Source: Naumovozyma dairenensis CBS 421 (lineage: Eukaryota > Ascomycota > Saccharomycetes > Saccharomycetales > Saccharomycetaceae). From it: a DNA stretch of 64,000 bases. Location of the stretch: the NCBI RefSeq assembly GCF_000227115.2, contig NC_016481.1, positions 124,001 to 188,000 of the forward strand, given 5' to 3'. Below the pieces are notes generated by a model, which was not told the origin of the DNA, did no database searches, and was given only the letters and a program-made list of their open reading frames with translations. Shown here one piece after another: positions 10,897-19,571 of the stretch. The first letter of the stretch is position 1; each line of letters begins with the position of its first letter. A program made the position numbers and the translations under genes.

Positions 10897-12849
10897 TCAT
10901 AAATTTGACCCAGAAGAATAGTTATAAAAGTTCAAATATTGTTGCGTTTCCTTTATATGCCTGTCATTAATTATTACGGGATTAAATTGCAATTTTTGAA
11001 CGTTTTTATCCACATTAGGATGCTGCGTTATATTATTTGTGTTTGTTCCAGTTATGGATATATATGGTGATTGTTCCATATCTAACGGCACAACAGAAAT
11101 CGTATCATCATCATCGTATGTATTCGTTTGATGAGAATCAGAAGAAGAAAGAAGATGATTCTCTAAAACTGGTGATTGAGATGACGTTAGATTATAATGA
11201 TTCAATCTAAAACTTTCTGCTGATGACAATGATGATGAAGATGATGGGATAGTTTCAAGTAGATTGATATCTTGCTGTGATGTACCATTGAAAAATAATG
11301 GATTATAACCACCGTTCTTGGTATGTGTATGTGTATTCACATTATTATTATTGTTTTGATTAGTACTGTGGCTAGAGATGATATTTGTATGATTTGGTAG
11401 TGATTTGTTCTGTTGTATTTTCTTTGCAGTTCTATTAGTTTTCCTTTTCAATTTCGCTTCGCCTTGGAAATCTTCAGTATTCATCATTAGCTTATTATTA
11501 CCATAGTTTAGAAGTACATCATTCCTATTCGTATCATGTGCTACAATAGCCATTGCTTCTAAGGCATCTTTATTTAAGAAAACTTTTGGTTCCACAACAC
11601 TTTGAGCTGTTGAAATGAAACGAGAATGACCGGTTGAAGTTTTTATCATTTTCAATTTCCCTGTTTTCTTCCTTTCAGGTTTAATGATTTTCAAATAATC
11701 CTTTGGTAAAGCTTTACAATTACCTGACTCCAGATGTTTTGAAATCCAAATATCAGTACTATTAAAGAATTCACCACATTGAGAACAATGACCTGATGAT
11801 TTATTACGATCTTGAGGTTTAACTCCCTTTGGATAAATGAAATGTCTTGCCTTTAAATGAGTCTTATAAGTATCTCTTCTACTGAATCCACCTGAATTAT
11901 GACAACGTAATTCTGGTAATGCGTCGTTATTAAAGAAGGGACAATGATAAGCTTTTTCAATAGCATGCTTCTTTATATGTCGAGTTAAATAACCTCTTAT
12001 CCTAAATTTGGCATCACAATAATGACATACAAATGTTCCCTCCTCTTCAGTATCTTCCACTAAAGGTGAGGAAGATGTTGAGGTGGATAAGTGACCATTT
12101 TCAGTACTATTATTGATATTCTTATCTGATGAAGATGAAGGAGAATGCACAAGTGTTGCTGCTGCGGCAGTTTTATTCTTCTTATTATTTGCTGGGGAAT
12201 CATTACTTTCAGGAGAAATCGGTTGTACCACATGTTGTTGTTGTTGTTGCGGTGGTCGTGGTGGTACTTGTGTTTGTTTATTGTTTATATTGAAAGTAGA
12301 AGGCTCTCTATTGAAGTCTAGGTCATTAAAGTTTGTAGTGCTCAAATCACATGTAATATTGCCTTGTGGAGTTAAAGTCATTGTCATTGAAGATGTTGTC
12401 TTAGTCATATCCAAGGAACATGGATTTATTGATGTTTCCGAATCTAGATTCTTATCAATTATGATTTTTTTAGGAAATAAAGAATATATTAAATTTTCGT
12501 CGTTGCTGTTGTTGCTGTTGTTGCTGTTGTTGTCATCATCATCATTATTATCTGAGTCTCGGTTGGTAGAAGTATTATCAGTTTTTGAATATTGTCGTTC
12601 TTCTAGCTCCTCGGACTTTCCTTGGGTAACGTTCCTGATATTATGTTCTGGGATGGATACTTTGCTGATAGTATCTTTTTCTAAAACTTTAGGCGTATTT
12701 TTAATGGATGTATTACTATCATCTCGGTATGAAGGTGTAATAACGGTGTCAATTATTTGCTTGAATAGATTCCATAATTTTGATCCCTTGGAAGTAGAGG
12801 AAGAAATTTTTTCATTCTTTAAAGGGTTCAATAAGGCAACGGAAGGCAT
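10897..12849 (-). CDS. STP1: Stp1/Stp2-type zinc-finger transcription factor of the SPS amino-acid sensing pathway
   Basis: 650 residues. Three zinc fingers lie at about 273-295 (CHYC...HIKKH), 301-336 and 354-378, with sequence very close to the Stp1/Stp2 DNA-binding domain, and they are followed by a conserved basic block around SGHSRFISTAQSVVEPKVFL. The N-terminus carries two short conserved regions of this family: an amphipathic helix at about 23-38 (LWNLFKQIIDTVI) and an INPCSLDMTK...LTP block near 142-160. In the family these hold the latent factor in the cytoplasm and direct its degradation, until the Ssy5 protease, activated by the Ssy1 sensor, removes the N-terminus in response to external amino acids and the rest activates permease genes. 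The start MPSxxLLxPxK looks more like Stp1 than Stp2, but the choice between the ohnologues is uncertain. Low-complexity N, S, Q and D runs are present. Confidence 0.88.
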   Translation of the reverse strand: MPSVALLNPLKNEKISSSTSKGSKLWNLFKQIIDTVITPSYRDDSNTSIKNTPKVLEKDTISKVSIPEHNIRNVTQGKSEELEERQYSKTDNTSTNRDSDNNDDDDNNSNNSNNSNDENLIYSLFPKKIIIDKNLDSETSINPCSLDMTKTTSSMTMTLTPQGNITCDLSTTNFNDLDFNREPSTFNINNKQTQVPPRPPQQQQQHVVQPISPESNDSPANNKKNKTAAAATLVHSPSSSSDKNINNSTENGHLSTSTSSSPLVEDTEEEGTFVCHYCDAKFRIRGYLTRHIKKHAIEKAYHCPFFNNDALPELRCHNSGGFSRRDTYKTHLKARHFIYPKGVKPQDRNKSSGHCSQCGEFFNSTDIWISKHLESGNCKALPKDYLKIIKPERKKTGKLKMIKTSTGHSRFISTAQSVVEPKVFLNKDALEAMAIVAHDTNRNDVLLNYGNNKLMMNTEDFQGEAKLKRKTNRTAKKIQQNKSLPNHTNIISSHSTNQNNNNNVNTHTHTKNGGYNPLFFNGTSQQDINLLETIPSSSSSLSSAESFRLNHYNLTSSQSPVLENHLLSSSDSHQTNTYDDDDTISVVPLDMEQSPYISITGTNTNNITQHPNVDKNVQKLQFNPVIINDRHIKETQQYLNFYNYSSGSNL

Positions 12850-13485
12850 CTCAGATGATTATTGTGTTTTGTTATCCCTGGACAACTTTGATTGTTTGTT
12901 GTCTTCTCCGGTGTAGCACTAGAGCGCGTCTGTGTGTTTAATACTAACGATTCTTGTATTCTTTTCGAATTAACTTCTTGTAGAATGTGTATGTGTATTG
13001 TTCTCGTTCTTTAGAACCAGTCTTGTTATCAGTTATGAATTTACGTTGCTCTTGGTAGACAAACTTTTAAGGAGAGTGCTGTTACTTACTTAGTTCCCTA
13101 CTGACTTGTTTACTCATCACCCCCACGTTGCCACTTGCATTTGATAACTTCCTCTACTTCGTCTATTTTATTTTATTTTAATTTATTTTATTAAAGGCAA
13201 AAATCCGTGGGAAATGATTCTCCACAAGAAATGTTACTAGTGACGGACCAGGGAGGGTAATCTCCTACCAGGATATGCGGTGTCTGGGTTTAAAACTTTG
13301 ACGTCACAAATTTATTTTGTCAATAAAAACGGTGAACTATAAACTATGTATCTCTAATCTATATAATCCCATTAATGGAGCTTGCTTGAGTGGTAATGTC
13401 AATGTATTATGTATATATAGAGACGCTACAATGCAGACTGTTCAAATTTGGATCAACACTGCCCCTCTGCCCGATGTGTAAATAT
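12850..13485 (-). promoter_or_regulatory. Upstream region of the STP gene with a CRE-type palindrome
   Basis: 636 bp between the STP start and the TGL2 stop. A perfect 8-bp palindrome TGACGTCA at 13299-13306 is the consensus for CREB/ATF-type bZIP factors (Sko1, Aca1 in yeast). Control by such a factor is inferred only. No gene was seen. Confidence 0.45.
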
Positions 13486-14862
13486 CTAAAATCCCTTCTT
13501 GGCAAGATTATCTGTAATATTAACATAAAATTCTAAAATATCAATGTCAGGTTCAACCATTTTCTTCAAATTTTCATTTTTTAAATTCAATATCATCTTA
13601 CCTAAATCCAGTTTCACTTTGTTTTTCCAGTTAATAATATCTAAATGATCAATGTTGGCCAATGTACCTTGATATTGACCCCATTTACTACTGTCGACAG
13701 TCACCATCCCATCATTTCTTGCACCATTCGATGCATCATATACTATTTTCCAACTCATGGCAAATACATTATACCATTTAGGTTGGAAATAACAACCATA
13801 TGAAAAATATGCAACTTTGGGATCATCAGGTGTAATGAAATTGAAATATTTCATATAATCTGTTGTCAATTGATAAAAGCATAAAGGTAATATTTGAGTA
13901 GATGATGTCGTACTATCATTTGTCCCAAACGAGGGTACAGTCTTCAATTTTTCAAAAAGATTAACAACATAATCTGCCATTTCTGATCCATGATGAGGCG
14001 TTGATATCGTAGTAAGACTTACGACTTGATAATTTTTCTTTGGTATTTTTGAAATTAAATATCGACAATCTAATCCTCCCATAGAATGAGCAATCAAATT
14101 TAATTTCACTTTCCCATTACTATTATCTTTTCCTTTGCTGTTTAATTTTCTTTTAATTTCTGATTCCAAAAATTCATGTAATGCTAGGGCACGTTCTTCA
14201 ATACTACCAAAACTTGGAACTCGAGTAGTTAAAACAGAACATCCTTTTTCTTCCAATATTTCCTTAATACCAATCCAATATTCCACTTCTCCTAACCTAT
14301 GAGCAATCTTCTTATCATCTTTAGCTCGTTCAGAAACATTTCCCACTGTCGTTTTCCCGTCACTATCGTCGTCACGGTCGTCTATTAAGAAATTATCAGA
14401 TTTATCAGAATTTATACTATTCATAATTAATTTAGTCAGTGAATAAATAGAAGGGATCAATACCAATCTATCAAATCCAGATAAGCCATGACATAAAACA
14501 ACTGGATATTTAGGTGGTTTATAATCTGGATTAGGTTCAAAGTTATTCAATATTATATCTTCAACTTTACGTTCTTTCGATTTCTTTAATTTAAGGAAAT
14601 CTCTATAACTCGTAACGAAATCTATTATTACATTCTTGCCTGCTTCTTCTTCTTCTTCTTCTTCAGCATGAGTTGTAGTATTGATTTCTATCAGATTGGT
14701 GAACGTTAAGATGTCAGTTTGTTCTTCTTTTCTTCTGATGGTATCTGTATTGCTTCGATGCTTTTTTTGGTCATTATTTATATAAATATGGTAGGGATTG
14801 ATAGGTATGATATTCTTTTGGAATATACCAGAGAATAATGTGTTGAAGGTTTCACTAAACAT
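13486..14862 (-). CDS. TGL2: Mitochondrial triacylglycerol lipase Tgl2-like
   Basis: The open frame runs to 14868 but starts with TTG; the first ATG at 14862 gives 458 residues. The alpha/beta-hydrolase core has the oxyanion segment PVVLCHGLSGFD (about 120-131), the nucleophile elbow AHSMGG with Ser near residue 260, and a DPLD-like late segment (NDGMVTVDSSKWG ... NIDHLDI) containing the likely acid and His. S. cerevisiae Tgl2 is about 326 residues, so this one is longer. The extra sequence is an N-terminal stretch of about 95 residues, including an all-glutamate run, and an acidic insert (DDRDDDSD). The first 30 residues lack acidic residues apart from one Glu and could be a mitochondrial presequence, in keeping with the mitochondrial location of the family member. 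It is divergent from OAR1, 237 bp apart. Confidence 0.87.
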   Translation of the reverse strand: MFSETFNTLFSGIFQKNIIPINPYHIYINNDQKKHRSNTDTIRRKEEQTDILTFTNLIEINTTTHAEEEEEEEAGKNVIIDFVTSYRDFLKLKKSKERKVEDIILNNFEPNPDYKPPKYPVVLCHGLSGFDRLVLIPSIYSLTKLIMNSINSDKSDNFLIDDRDDDSDGKTTVGNVSERAKDDKKIAHRLGEVEYWIGIKEILEEKGCSVLTTRVPSFGSIEERALALHEFLESEIKRKLNSKGKDNSNGKVKLNLIAHSMGGLDCRYLISKIPKKNYQVVSLTTISTPHHGSEMADYVVNLFEKLKTVPSFGTNDSTTSSTQILPLCFYQLTTDYMKYFNFITPDDPKVAYFSYGCYFQPKWYNVFAMSWKIVYDASNGARNDGMVTVDSSKWGQYQGTLANIDHLDIINWKNKVKLDLGKMILNLKNENLKKMVEPDIDILEFYVNITDNLAKKGF

Positions 14863-15099
14863 TTTCAAGAAGTGGTCTTTGTCTATTCAGATTCACTCAG
14901 TTTATTTCTGTTGTTTTATGAGTGTATTTATATGTGTGTAAGTACGTATATGCAGTGTTTTACGTAAACAAAAATTAGGGACGGTCGGATCTTATAAAGT
15001 AAACACATACATTCCATAGATCCAGAGAGATCTGCAGAAAGCTCGAGTTCGAGTTGGAGATAAAAGAGATAATAAGGGGATCGTTTACGAGACTGAATT

Positions 15100-15990
15100 A
15101 TGCATAAAGGAATCCCTATTGCGATTGTAACAGGTGCCACACGTGGTATCGGTAAGGCGATTGTTAAGAAATTATCACAACAAGGTGTTAGTTGTCTTGG
15201 TATCGGTTCATCCATGGAGAGTATCTCTGGGATAACCACGAACGATCATTTACATTTCACAGAACCAAACCAAATACATAGATCTATGGCTATAGATTTA
15301 ACAAATTGGCCCCAATGGACTCGAAGGCAGCAACAGAAGGACAATAAATTGATGTTTAAGGGTTATCAATATCAAGACCCGGCAACTTCATCATCATCAT
15401 CAGACGCAGACGCAACTATTCGAACAGAAATCTGTAAAAGTTTGTTCGACAGTCAATGGTCCTCTTCAAACCCGCAACATAGATATTACGTGAATTTATT
15501 AGTAAATTGTGCTGGCATTACTCAAGATAGCGTAAGTATAAGAACATCTACAGAAATGATATTGAAAATCTTAAATGTCAATTTTGCCAGTTGTGTTACT
15601 CTAAGCAATCTAACATTAAAGAAAATGATCAAATGGCAAAATATGATCAAAAGAGAACAACTAACGCCACCGAAAGATGTTCCCTCACCTTGCATAATCA
15701 ACATATCATCGATCTTGGGGCAAGGTGATATAACGCTTCCTGGGACCTCAATATACTCTGCCTCTAAGGCTGCTTTGATTCAATATACAAAGACATTAGC
15801 ACAAGAGACAGAAACATGGGGAATTAGAACTCAATCGATGACACCGGGACTTATACCAAACACAGATATGATTCAAGATTTGGATCAAGTGACAAGAAAC
15901 CAATTGACTAAATTGATGGGATTAAATGTCACTTCCAGTGAAGTCGTCGCAAATGATATCTGGGATCGCTATATACGGCGCGACAATTAA
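15100..15990 (+). CDS. OAR1: Mitochondrial 3-oxoacyl-[acyl-carrier-protein] reductase
   Basis: 296 residues of the short-chain dehydrogenase/reductase fold. It shows the NAD(P)-binding motif TGATRGIGKA at about residues 9-18, a NCAG strand (LLVNCAGIT), the catalytic Ser in INISSILGQG and the YxxxK pair in SIYSASKAAL, then PG (MTPGLIPNTDM). It reduces 3-oxoacyl-ACP with NADPH in mitochondrial type II fatty acid synthesis, which supplies octanoate for lipoate. Compared with S. cerevisiae Oar1 (278 residues) it has a modest insertion around residues 87-110 with a serine/aspartate run. Like that protein it starts without an obvious classical presequence. It precedes TMA19 in the same direction, as in the S. 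cerevisiae order YKL055C-YKL056C. Confidence 0.93.
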   Translation: MHKGIPIAIVTGATRGIGKAIVKKLSQQGVSCLGIGSSMESISGITTNDHLHFTEPNQIHRSMAIDLTNWPQWTRRQQQKDNKLMFKGYQYQDPATSSSSSDADATIRTEICKSLFDSQWSSSNPQHRYYVNLLVNCAGITQDSVSIRTSTEMILKILNVNFASCVTLSNLTLKKMIKWQNMIKREQLTPPKDVPSPCIINISSILGQGDITLPGTSIYSASKAALIQYTKTLAQETETWGIRTQSMTPGLIPNTDMIQDLDQVTRNQLTKLMGLNVTSSEVVANDIWDRYIRRDN

Positions 15991-16373
15991 ATTTTTTCTT
16001 TGTGAAAATTTTTCAATTTTTATTTTCAAACGGCAAACAGCAAACAGCAACAACAAGGAAACAACAAAGAAACAACAAAGATCTTCCCTCTATTTCATAT
16101 AATAATATCGTGAAAAAATTGTTACGTTTCCCAAGTTATCTGTCTTCTTCTACGCATACTTATCCCCCTTCCTTTCCCTTTTCAATTTTTTTTTTTTGTC
16201 TAATGGCAATTTGATACTAAAAGGTTAATTTTTTTTATTTAAATTAGGTAGTATCTTGTTCTTGTATTTCTTTTCGGTTTTGTTTGTCTTTTGTTTTGCT
16301 TGTTTGACTTTTCCTTCTCAAAAACTGCAACTTCAAGTTCTATCATAACACAAGCAACTCACCACATTAAAAA
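15991..16373 (+). promoter_or_regulatory. OAR1-TMA19 spacer and TMA19 promoter
   Basis: 383 bp. A CAA-rich tract occurs near 16035-16080, T-runs near 16185-16240, and a CA-rich leader (AACACAAGCAACTCACC) just before the ATG, typical of highly expressed yeast genes. No defined factor site was identified. Confidence 0.45.
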
Positions 16374-16877
16374 ATGATTATTTACAAAGATATTTTCTCT
16401 AACGACGAATTGTTGTCTGATGCTTACGACATCAAGGAAGTCGATGGTGTCATTTACGAAGCTGATTGTGCTATGATCAAGGTCGGTGGTGACAACATTG
16501 ATATCGGTGCTAACCCATCTGCCGAAGATGGTGATGATGACGTTGAAGATGGTGCTGAAGTCGTCAACAACGTTGTCAACTCTTTCCGTTTACAACCAAC
16601 TGGTTTCGATAAGAAATCTTTCTTAACTTACATCAAGGGTTACATGAAGGCTGTTAAGGCTAAATTACAAGAATCTAATCCTGATGCAGTTTCCACTTTT
16701 GAAAAAGGTGCTCAAACTTACGTTAAGAAGGTCATTGGTTCTTTCAAGGATTGGGAATTCTTCACTGGTGAATCTATGGATCCAGATGCTATGATTGTTA
16801 TGTTGAATTACCGTGAAGATGGTACAACTCCATTCGTCGCCATCTGGAAACATGGTATCACTGAAGAAAAGATTTAA
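16374..16877 (+). CDS. TMA19: Translationally controlled tumour protein homologue (TCTP)
   Basis: 167 residues, the exact family length. Typical TCTP blocks are visible: MIIYKDIFSNDELLSDAY at the N-terminus, an acidic flexible loop at about 41-60, the helical hairpin around FLTYIKGYMKAVKAKL, and the C-terminal FFTGESMDPDAMIVMLNYRED. The protein associates with ribosomes and moves to mitochondria under mild oxidative stress in S. cerevisiae; TCTP proteins have also been linked to EF1A/EF1B and small GTPase function. Codon use is strongly biased, as expected for an abundant protein. In S. cerevisiae NUP120 lies between this gene and TOA2, but here the two genes are convergent with only 441 bp between them, so NUP120 is not at this locus. 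Confidence 0.97.
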   Translation: MIIYKDIFSNDELLSDAYDIKEVDGVIYEADCAMIKVGGDNIDIGANPSAEDGDDDVEDGAEVVNNVVNSFRLQPTGFDKKSFLTYIKGYMKAVKAKLQESNPDAVSTFEKGAQTYVKKVIGSFKDWEFFTGESMDPDAMIVMLNYREDGTTPFVAIWKHGITEEKI

Positions 16878-17318
16878 GATTTTTGTTTGCCCTAAATAAT
16901 TATTATTAATAATAATAATAATAAAATTCTTAATTTATCTATTTATCTTAAATAAAACAAAACCTAAATTACTTTACTAATATTATATCTCACCCATTTA
17001 TTATCGAATAATCGTTTCTTTCTTTTTTTCTTTTTAAATTAGGATATATTTACGTCGTCGCGTAGTTGCGTAATTAAATTCAATCAATATTTGGTGATAT
17101 AGTCATTTTTTTTATACCTTCCTTGCTTTAAAGGTCCTTCTATATATATATATATTACAATGCATGCCCCTCATTTGCCACAGTGAATTGAATATTCACT
17201 TCTTTCTCATTTTTTTACGCTGCTTACAACATGCTAACTGGGTTTCGTTACTGACTTCGAATTGTATCTCTCCAGCATAATCGTCATCCAAATTCCGTAT
17301 CGTATTTATGAACGTTAA
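16878..17318. other. Convergent spacer TMA19-TOA2 (site of the missing NUP120)
   Basis: 441 bp, AT-rich, with TAA-type runs (16905-16922) and a TA run near 17141-17155. No trace of a nucleoporin reading frame was recognised. Confidence 0.6.
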
Positions 17319-17687
17319 TCAATCACTTCTCTTTGAATTACATGCCACTATCCTTAATTTATCCACATTGATAATATTTTGATCATCGGAATTATTAGAA
17401 TCTCCATTTATTTGTGAATTACCTTCCACTGTAACTTTACAATTCTTCACAATAAATGTCCAAACATCGTCACAAAATCCATATGTATCTAGATTACCCT
17501 TCACAGTCAATTTGGCTTGTGTATTATCTTTTAAAGTTTCAGATATCACCTTATCAAATGTCTCTAATACACGCATAGCTAATGATGCCTCAATTCTACC
17601 ATCACTAATTAGAGTATCCAAAGCATCCACTAAACTGTTACCCACTGTGCTTCGACGATATAATTCGTAATATCCTGGTACCGCCAT
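17319..17687 (-). CDS. TOA2: TFIIA small (gamma) subunit
   Basis: 122 residues, identical in length to S. cerevisiae Toa2. It begins AVPGYYELYRRSTVGNSL, the conserved N-terminal helix of the small subunit that joins the four-helix bundle with Toa1, and has the C-terminal beta-barrel part with YGFCDDVWTFIVKN. TFIIA binds TBP on promoter DNA and stabilises the complex for RNA polymerase II. The ATG at 17687 agrees with the family start. The gene is divergent from MPE1 with 374 bp between, as in the S. cerevisiae order YKL058W-YKL059C. Confidence 0.96.
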   Translation of the reverse strand: MAVPGYYELYRRSTVGNSLVDALDTLISDGRIEASLAMRVLETFDKVISETLKDNTQAKLTVKGNLDTYGFCDDVWTFIVKNCKVTVEGNSQINGDSNNSDDQNIINVDKLRIVACNSKRSD

Positions 17688-18061
17688 GTTTTGTTTGTTT
17701 TTCTTTTCTTTCTTATTTGCTTATATTTTTATAAATATGACCACTCCTCTAAAATTCGATCCTTATTCTTTCGTAATTATAGAAGCGATGATAATATCAA
17801 CAACAAACACAACCGTTTATATTCTATCAACCCTCTTTGTTTGTCTTCTTTGCCAGTTTTGTCTTTTCGTCATGCATGTATAAATATTTAAAGTGTTCCT
17901 TCTTGATAATTTTATTTCATACAAATCTAACATCGCCGCAACTTGTATAATATACATATATATATATATATATATATCAACACCTGCCTATGTATGAAGA
18001 AGACGGCATACCTTAGCAAAAGGACTTGTTAATACCAATACGATAACTATACCCTACCATA
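17688..18061. promoter_or_regulatory. Divergent promoter TOA2-MPE1
   Basis: 374 bp containing a TA dinucleotide run (about 17950-17978) that could act as TATA/poly(dA:dT)-like nucleosome-poor DNA. No specific factor site was recognised. Confidence 0.45.
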
Positions 18062-19450
18062 ATGAGTAGTACAATATTCTATAAATTCAAATCACAAAGA
18101 AACACCTCAAGAATCCTCTTCGATGGTACAGGTCTAACAGTCTTCGACCTAAAAAGAGAAATAATTCAAGAAAACAAACTGGGTGACGGTACAGATTTCC
18201 AACTAAGAATATATAATCCAGACACGAATGATGAATATGAAGATGATCAAGAAGTAATTCCAAGATCCACAAGTGTTACAGTACGTAGATCACCTTCTTT
18301 AAAAAGCTCATCTGTTCATAATCGGAATAAACCACAGAGCCATAATTCAATGGTCATTGGGAACGCAACAAGATATGTAACAGGTAAACCTAGAGTCTTC
18401 GCCAACACATCAAAGAAACCTGAACGATCTTCTGCAGCAACACCAGCAGCAGTCAGCGGTGTCACTGAAGAAGAACGAATTGCTAATATGTTTGCTAATC
18501 AGGAAAATCAATGGGAACAAACACAACAAGCAATGTCTGATGCAACTCCAATATTCCATCGTTCTAATAATGCAGCAGCAACTTCAAATGCTGATAATGA
18601 AGGACCTCCACCTCCAGGGTATATGTGTTATAGATGTGGTGCTAGAGATCATTGGATTAAGAATTGTCCCACTAATACCGATCCTAATTTTGAAGGTAAG
18701 AGAATAAAAAGAACCACAGGTATTCCTAAGAAATTTTTGAAGACGGTGGATATTGATCCTGAAAAGATGAGTGCAGAGGAAATGGCTCAAAGGAAAATTA
18801 TGATCACTGATGAGGGGACTTTCGTAGTTCAAATAGCAGATGAACATTCATGGGAAAATTATCAGAGGAAACAACAGAATAGATTGATTGATGGAGAGGA
18901 TTCTATATGGGAAAAGGATCATTTTAAAGATTTACCAGATACATTGAAATGTCCTATAACAGGAGGATTATTGAGCTCACCCGTAAAGACTAGCAATTGT
19001 TGTAATGTCGATTTCTCCAAAAAGGCAATTGAGGACACTCTAGTGGAAAGTGATTTTGTATGTCCAAATTGTGGGAAAGAAGACATCTTATTGGATTCAT
19101 TGATAGATGATGAAGATAAAAAGAAAGAGGTGGAAGAATTTTTAAAAGAACATGCAGATGAAAAAAAGAAGGGTCAAGATATATCGCCTAGTTCCGGTAC
19201 GGTCGATGGCGCAGATAATGTAGAAGATGTGCATGTTGATAAGAAAATAAAATTGACTCCAAATGGGGCCCCAATACTGCCTCCTCATATGCCAGTGCCA
19301 CCATTTGGAATGCCATTCCCAATGTTCCCAATGCCGTTCATGCCACCTCCACCTCCACATATGATGCAAAATAATAAACAAAGTAATCCGCAATCACAAA
19401 ACTCTAGTTCTACTCAACAATCAATGCCGTCACAGGTGCAGAGCAAATAA
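18062..19450 (+). CDS. MPE1: Cleavage and polyadenylation factor subunit Mpe1 (RBBP6 family)
   Basis: 462 residues. The order of domains is that of the Mpe1/RBBP6 family: a ubiquitin-like DWNN domain (about 1-75, STIFYKFKSQRN), a CCHC zinc knuckle at about 189-202 (CYRCGARDHWIKNC), and a RING/U-box-like zinc domain at about 299-340 (CPITGGLL ... CPNCG). The tail is Pro/Met-rich and then Gln/Ser-rich. Mpe1 is part of the nuclear CPF complex and is needed for pre-mRNA 3' end cleavage and poly(A) addition. It lies next to TOA2 as in S. cerevisiae but is not followed by FBA1; instead the next gene is YMD8 of the chromosome XIII block, so the syntenic breakpoint lies just after this gene. Confidence 0.95.
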   Translation: MSSTIFYKFKSQRNTSRILFDGTGLTVFDLKREIIQENKLGDGTDFQLRIYNPDTNDEYEDDQEVIPRSTSVTVRRSPSLKSSSVHNRNKPQSHNSMVIGNATRYVTGKPRVFANTSKKPERSSAATPAAVSGVTEEERIANMFANQENQWEQTQQAMSDATPIFHRSNNAAATSNADNEGPPPPGYMCYRCGARDHWIKNCPTNTDPNFEGKRIKRTTGIPKKFLKTVDIDPEKMSAEEMAQRKIMITDEGTFVVQIADEHSWENYQRKQQNRLIDGEDSIWEKDHFKDLPDTLKCPITGGLLSSPVKTSNCCNVDFSKKAIEDTLVESDFVCPNCGKEDILLDSLIDDEDKKKEVEEFLKEHADEKKKGQDISPSSGTVDGADNVEDVHVDKKIKLTPNGAPILPPHMPVPPFGMPFPMFPMPFMPPPPPHMMQNNKQSNPQSQNSSSTQQSMPSQVQSK

Positions 19451-19571
19451 AAGAATGTGTTAAATGAATGAGACTAACGTCTAGATTGCATTACATAAAT
19501 ATGATATATAAACAATAGACTATGAGTAAATAAAATGTTATGAAATTAATATTGAAGTACTAGAAAGTGTA

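Noticed and set aside
12113..12916. 267-codon plus-strand open frame
   Set aside because: It is the mirror of the STP gene; its Ser/Leu/Cys runs come from the antisense of N, S and Q repeats.
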